From assembly GCF_007997385.1 (NCBI RefSeq), contig NZ_VOSC01000030.1:838-64837 (forward strand): a stretch of 64,000 bases of DNA. Reading direction: 5' to 3'. This document shows positions 63,189 through 64,000 of the stretch, piece by piece. Position 1 is the stretch's first letter; every line of letters begins with the position of its first letter. The position numbers were made by a program, and so were the translations under genes. The notes beneath the pieces were generated by a model. The model saw only the letters and a program-made list of their open reading frames with translations. It was not told the origin of the DNA and searched no databases. Source of the stretch: Seonamhaeicola algicola. GTDB lineage: Bacteria; Bacteroidota; Bacteroidia; Flavobacteriales; Flavobacteriaceae.

Positions 63189-63880
63189 ATTACTTATACC
63201 TACTTTTAAACTTAGGGTCTTTAAGTATTCCGTTTTTATTTAGCTTTCACCCAAAATTAAAATTTTACAAACTCTGGAAACCTTTATTTATAAGCTTGTT
63301 TTTATCAATGCTTATATTTATTCCATGGGATATTATTTTTACAGTTAAAGGCTTTTGGGGTTTTAACAATACTTACTTTTTAGGTATTACATTTTTTAAT
63401 TTACCAATTGAAGAGTGGTTATTTTTTATTTGTATTCCGTATGCTTGTGTTTTTACACACTATGCGCTTTTGTATTACTTTCCTAACATGCAACTTAAGC
63501 GCGGTGTTACTAAATTAATAAGTTATTTTTTAGCACTTGTATTTGCTATCATTATAATATACAATTACAACAAATGGTATACACTAATTAATTTTACAGT
63601 TGCATTGGGTTTAATAATTTTTACTGTAAAAAAACACACCCAATTGTTAAGCAAGTTTTACCTAACGTTTTTGGTAATGCTCATTCCTTTTTTTATTGTG
63701 AATGGTATTTTAACTGGAAGTTTTATTGAAAACGAAGTTGTTTGGTATAATAATAACCAAAATTTAAATTTCAGACTTTTTACAATACCTGTTGAAGATA
63801 GTGTTTATGCATTTTCAATAATACTAATTCCTTTAGTGTTAATGCAGTACTTTAAACCTCAAAAAAAGGTTATAAATTAA
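63185..63880 (+). CDS. Fused CrtYc/CrtYd-type lycopene cyclase
   Basis: 231 residues, about six transmembrane segments in two similar halves. Each half carries the conserved Pro-x-Glu-Glu/Asp motif (LPIEEWLFF near residue 75; IPVEDSVYAF near residue 205), as in the heterodimeric lycopene cyclases and their fusions (CarR type). It would cyclise lycopene to beta-carotene. Last gene of the operon; its 3' end overlaps the convergent partial gene by 11 nt. Confidence 0.9.
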   Translation: MNYLYLLLNLGSLSIPFLFSFHPKLKFYKLWKPLFISLFLSMLIFIPWDIIFTVKGFWGFNNTYFLGITFFNLPIEEWLFFICIPYACVFTHYALLYYFPNMQLKRGVTKLISYFLALVFAIIIIYNYNKWYTLINFTVALGLIIFTVKKHTQLLSKFYLTFLVMLIPFFIVNGILTGSFIENEVVWYNNNQNLNFRLFTIPVEDSVYAFSIILIPLVLMQYFKPQKKVIN

Positions 63881-64000
63881 CAACATTAATAGGCTTCCCG
63901 TTTAAAAATGCCTCTAAATTATTTACTGTAGTTTGCATTAAACGTGCGCGTGCTTCTTTTGGTGCCCATGCTATATGTGGCGTTATAATACAGTTTTTTG
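63870..64000 (-). CDS. D-2-hydroxyacid dehydrogenase, 3' part only
   Basis: Partial gene running off the right edge: the last 42 codons, read on the minus strand from 63998 to the stop at 63870-63872, encode KNCIITPHIAWAPKEARARL then MQTTVNNLEAFLNGKPINVV and NL. The catalytic His region TPHIAWA and the tail are typical of the D-isomer-specific 2-hydroxyacid dehydrogenase (glycerate/hydroxypyruvate reductase) family. Rossmann domain and substrate lie outside the window. It overlaps the end of the lycopene cyclase gene by 11 nt. Confidence 0.8.
   Translation of the reverse strand, partial: KNCIITPHIAWAPKEARARLMQTTVNNLEAFLNGKPINVVNL

Noticed and set aside
1-64000. Mobile elements, CRISPR arrays, prophage
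   Set aside because: No transposase, integrase, direct-repeat array or attachment-site-like duplications were seen.

Overview
The window is one contiguous, AT-rich stretch of a chromosome from a marine member of the Flavobacteriaceae (Bacteroidota). The evidence is: promoters of the Bacteroidota type (TTG/TTTG near -33, TAnnTTTG near -7) in front of thrS, both tRNA genes, the multiheme cytochrome gene and the RhaT operon; a hybrid two-component regulator (HTCS); a type IX secretion C-terminal sorting domain; sulfatases and CAZymes for algal polysaccharides; a zeaxanthin-type carotenoid operon; and a homospermidine-type polyamine operon. I see no insertion sequence, prophage, integrase or CRISPR array.

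Layout. 1-16 kb is housekeeping: thrS-infC-rpmI-rplT (infC apparently starting at AUA), a HAD phosphatase, a YjbQ protein, dnaB, accA, a tgt-lptG-DMT-transporter operon (Tgt without its zinc cysteines), an outer-membrane barrel, an FKBP-like lipoprotein, an S4 protein, a phosphoribosyltransferase, aroK and tRNA-Lys. 16.4-35 kb is a polysaccharide-utilisation region without SusC/SusD: HTCS regulator, three sulfatases, GH2, alpha/beta-hydrolase esterase, GH43, GH3, GH105 and GH16. 35.1-44.9 kb is an IclR regulator divergent from a tight operon: RhaT-like permease, SBP-fold protein, two class III CoA-transferases, second SBP-fold protein, Gfo/Idh/MocA oxidoreductase, MaoC dehydratase, GH29 fucosidase. 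Both solute-binding-type proteins lack signal peptides and there is no ABC permease or ATPase, so this looks like an uncharacterised cytoplasmic pathway for a sugar or sugar-acid product. 45-48.4 kb holds a secreted beta-helix protein with a T9SS tail and a coupled Fn3 lipoprotein, followed by tRNA-Leu.

49-56.7 kb contains general functions (Usp, TerC, RMD1/DUF155, VOC, NUDIX) and a polyamine operon: arginine decarboxylase, agmatinase-type ureohydrolase and a deoxyhypusine-synthase-like enzyme that is probably a homospermidine synthase. 57-59.2 kb is an octaheme cytochrome with HEAT and TPR repeats. 59.5-63.9 kb is a MerR-B12 regulator of CarH/LitR type with crtI-crtB-crtZ-crtY. A truncated D-2-hydroxyacid dehydrogenase gene runs off the right edge.

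The two most unusual signals are (1) the RhaT/SBP/CoA-transferase/MaoC operon and (2) a pair of 70-nt elements at 49243-49312 and 56648-56717. The pair can fold as the same H-type pseudoknot plus hairpin, with identical spacing between all elements and compensatory base changes; the second copy lies in the region upstream of the arginine decarboxylase gene. All functional assignments rest on motif reading without database search.
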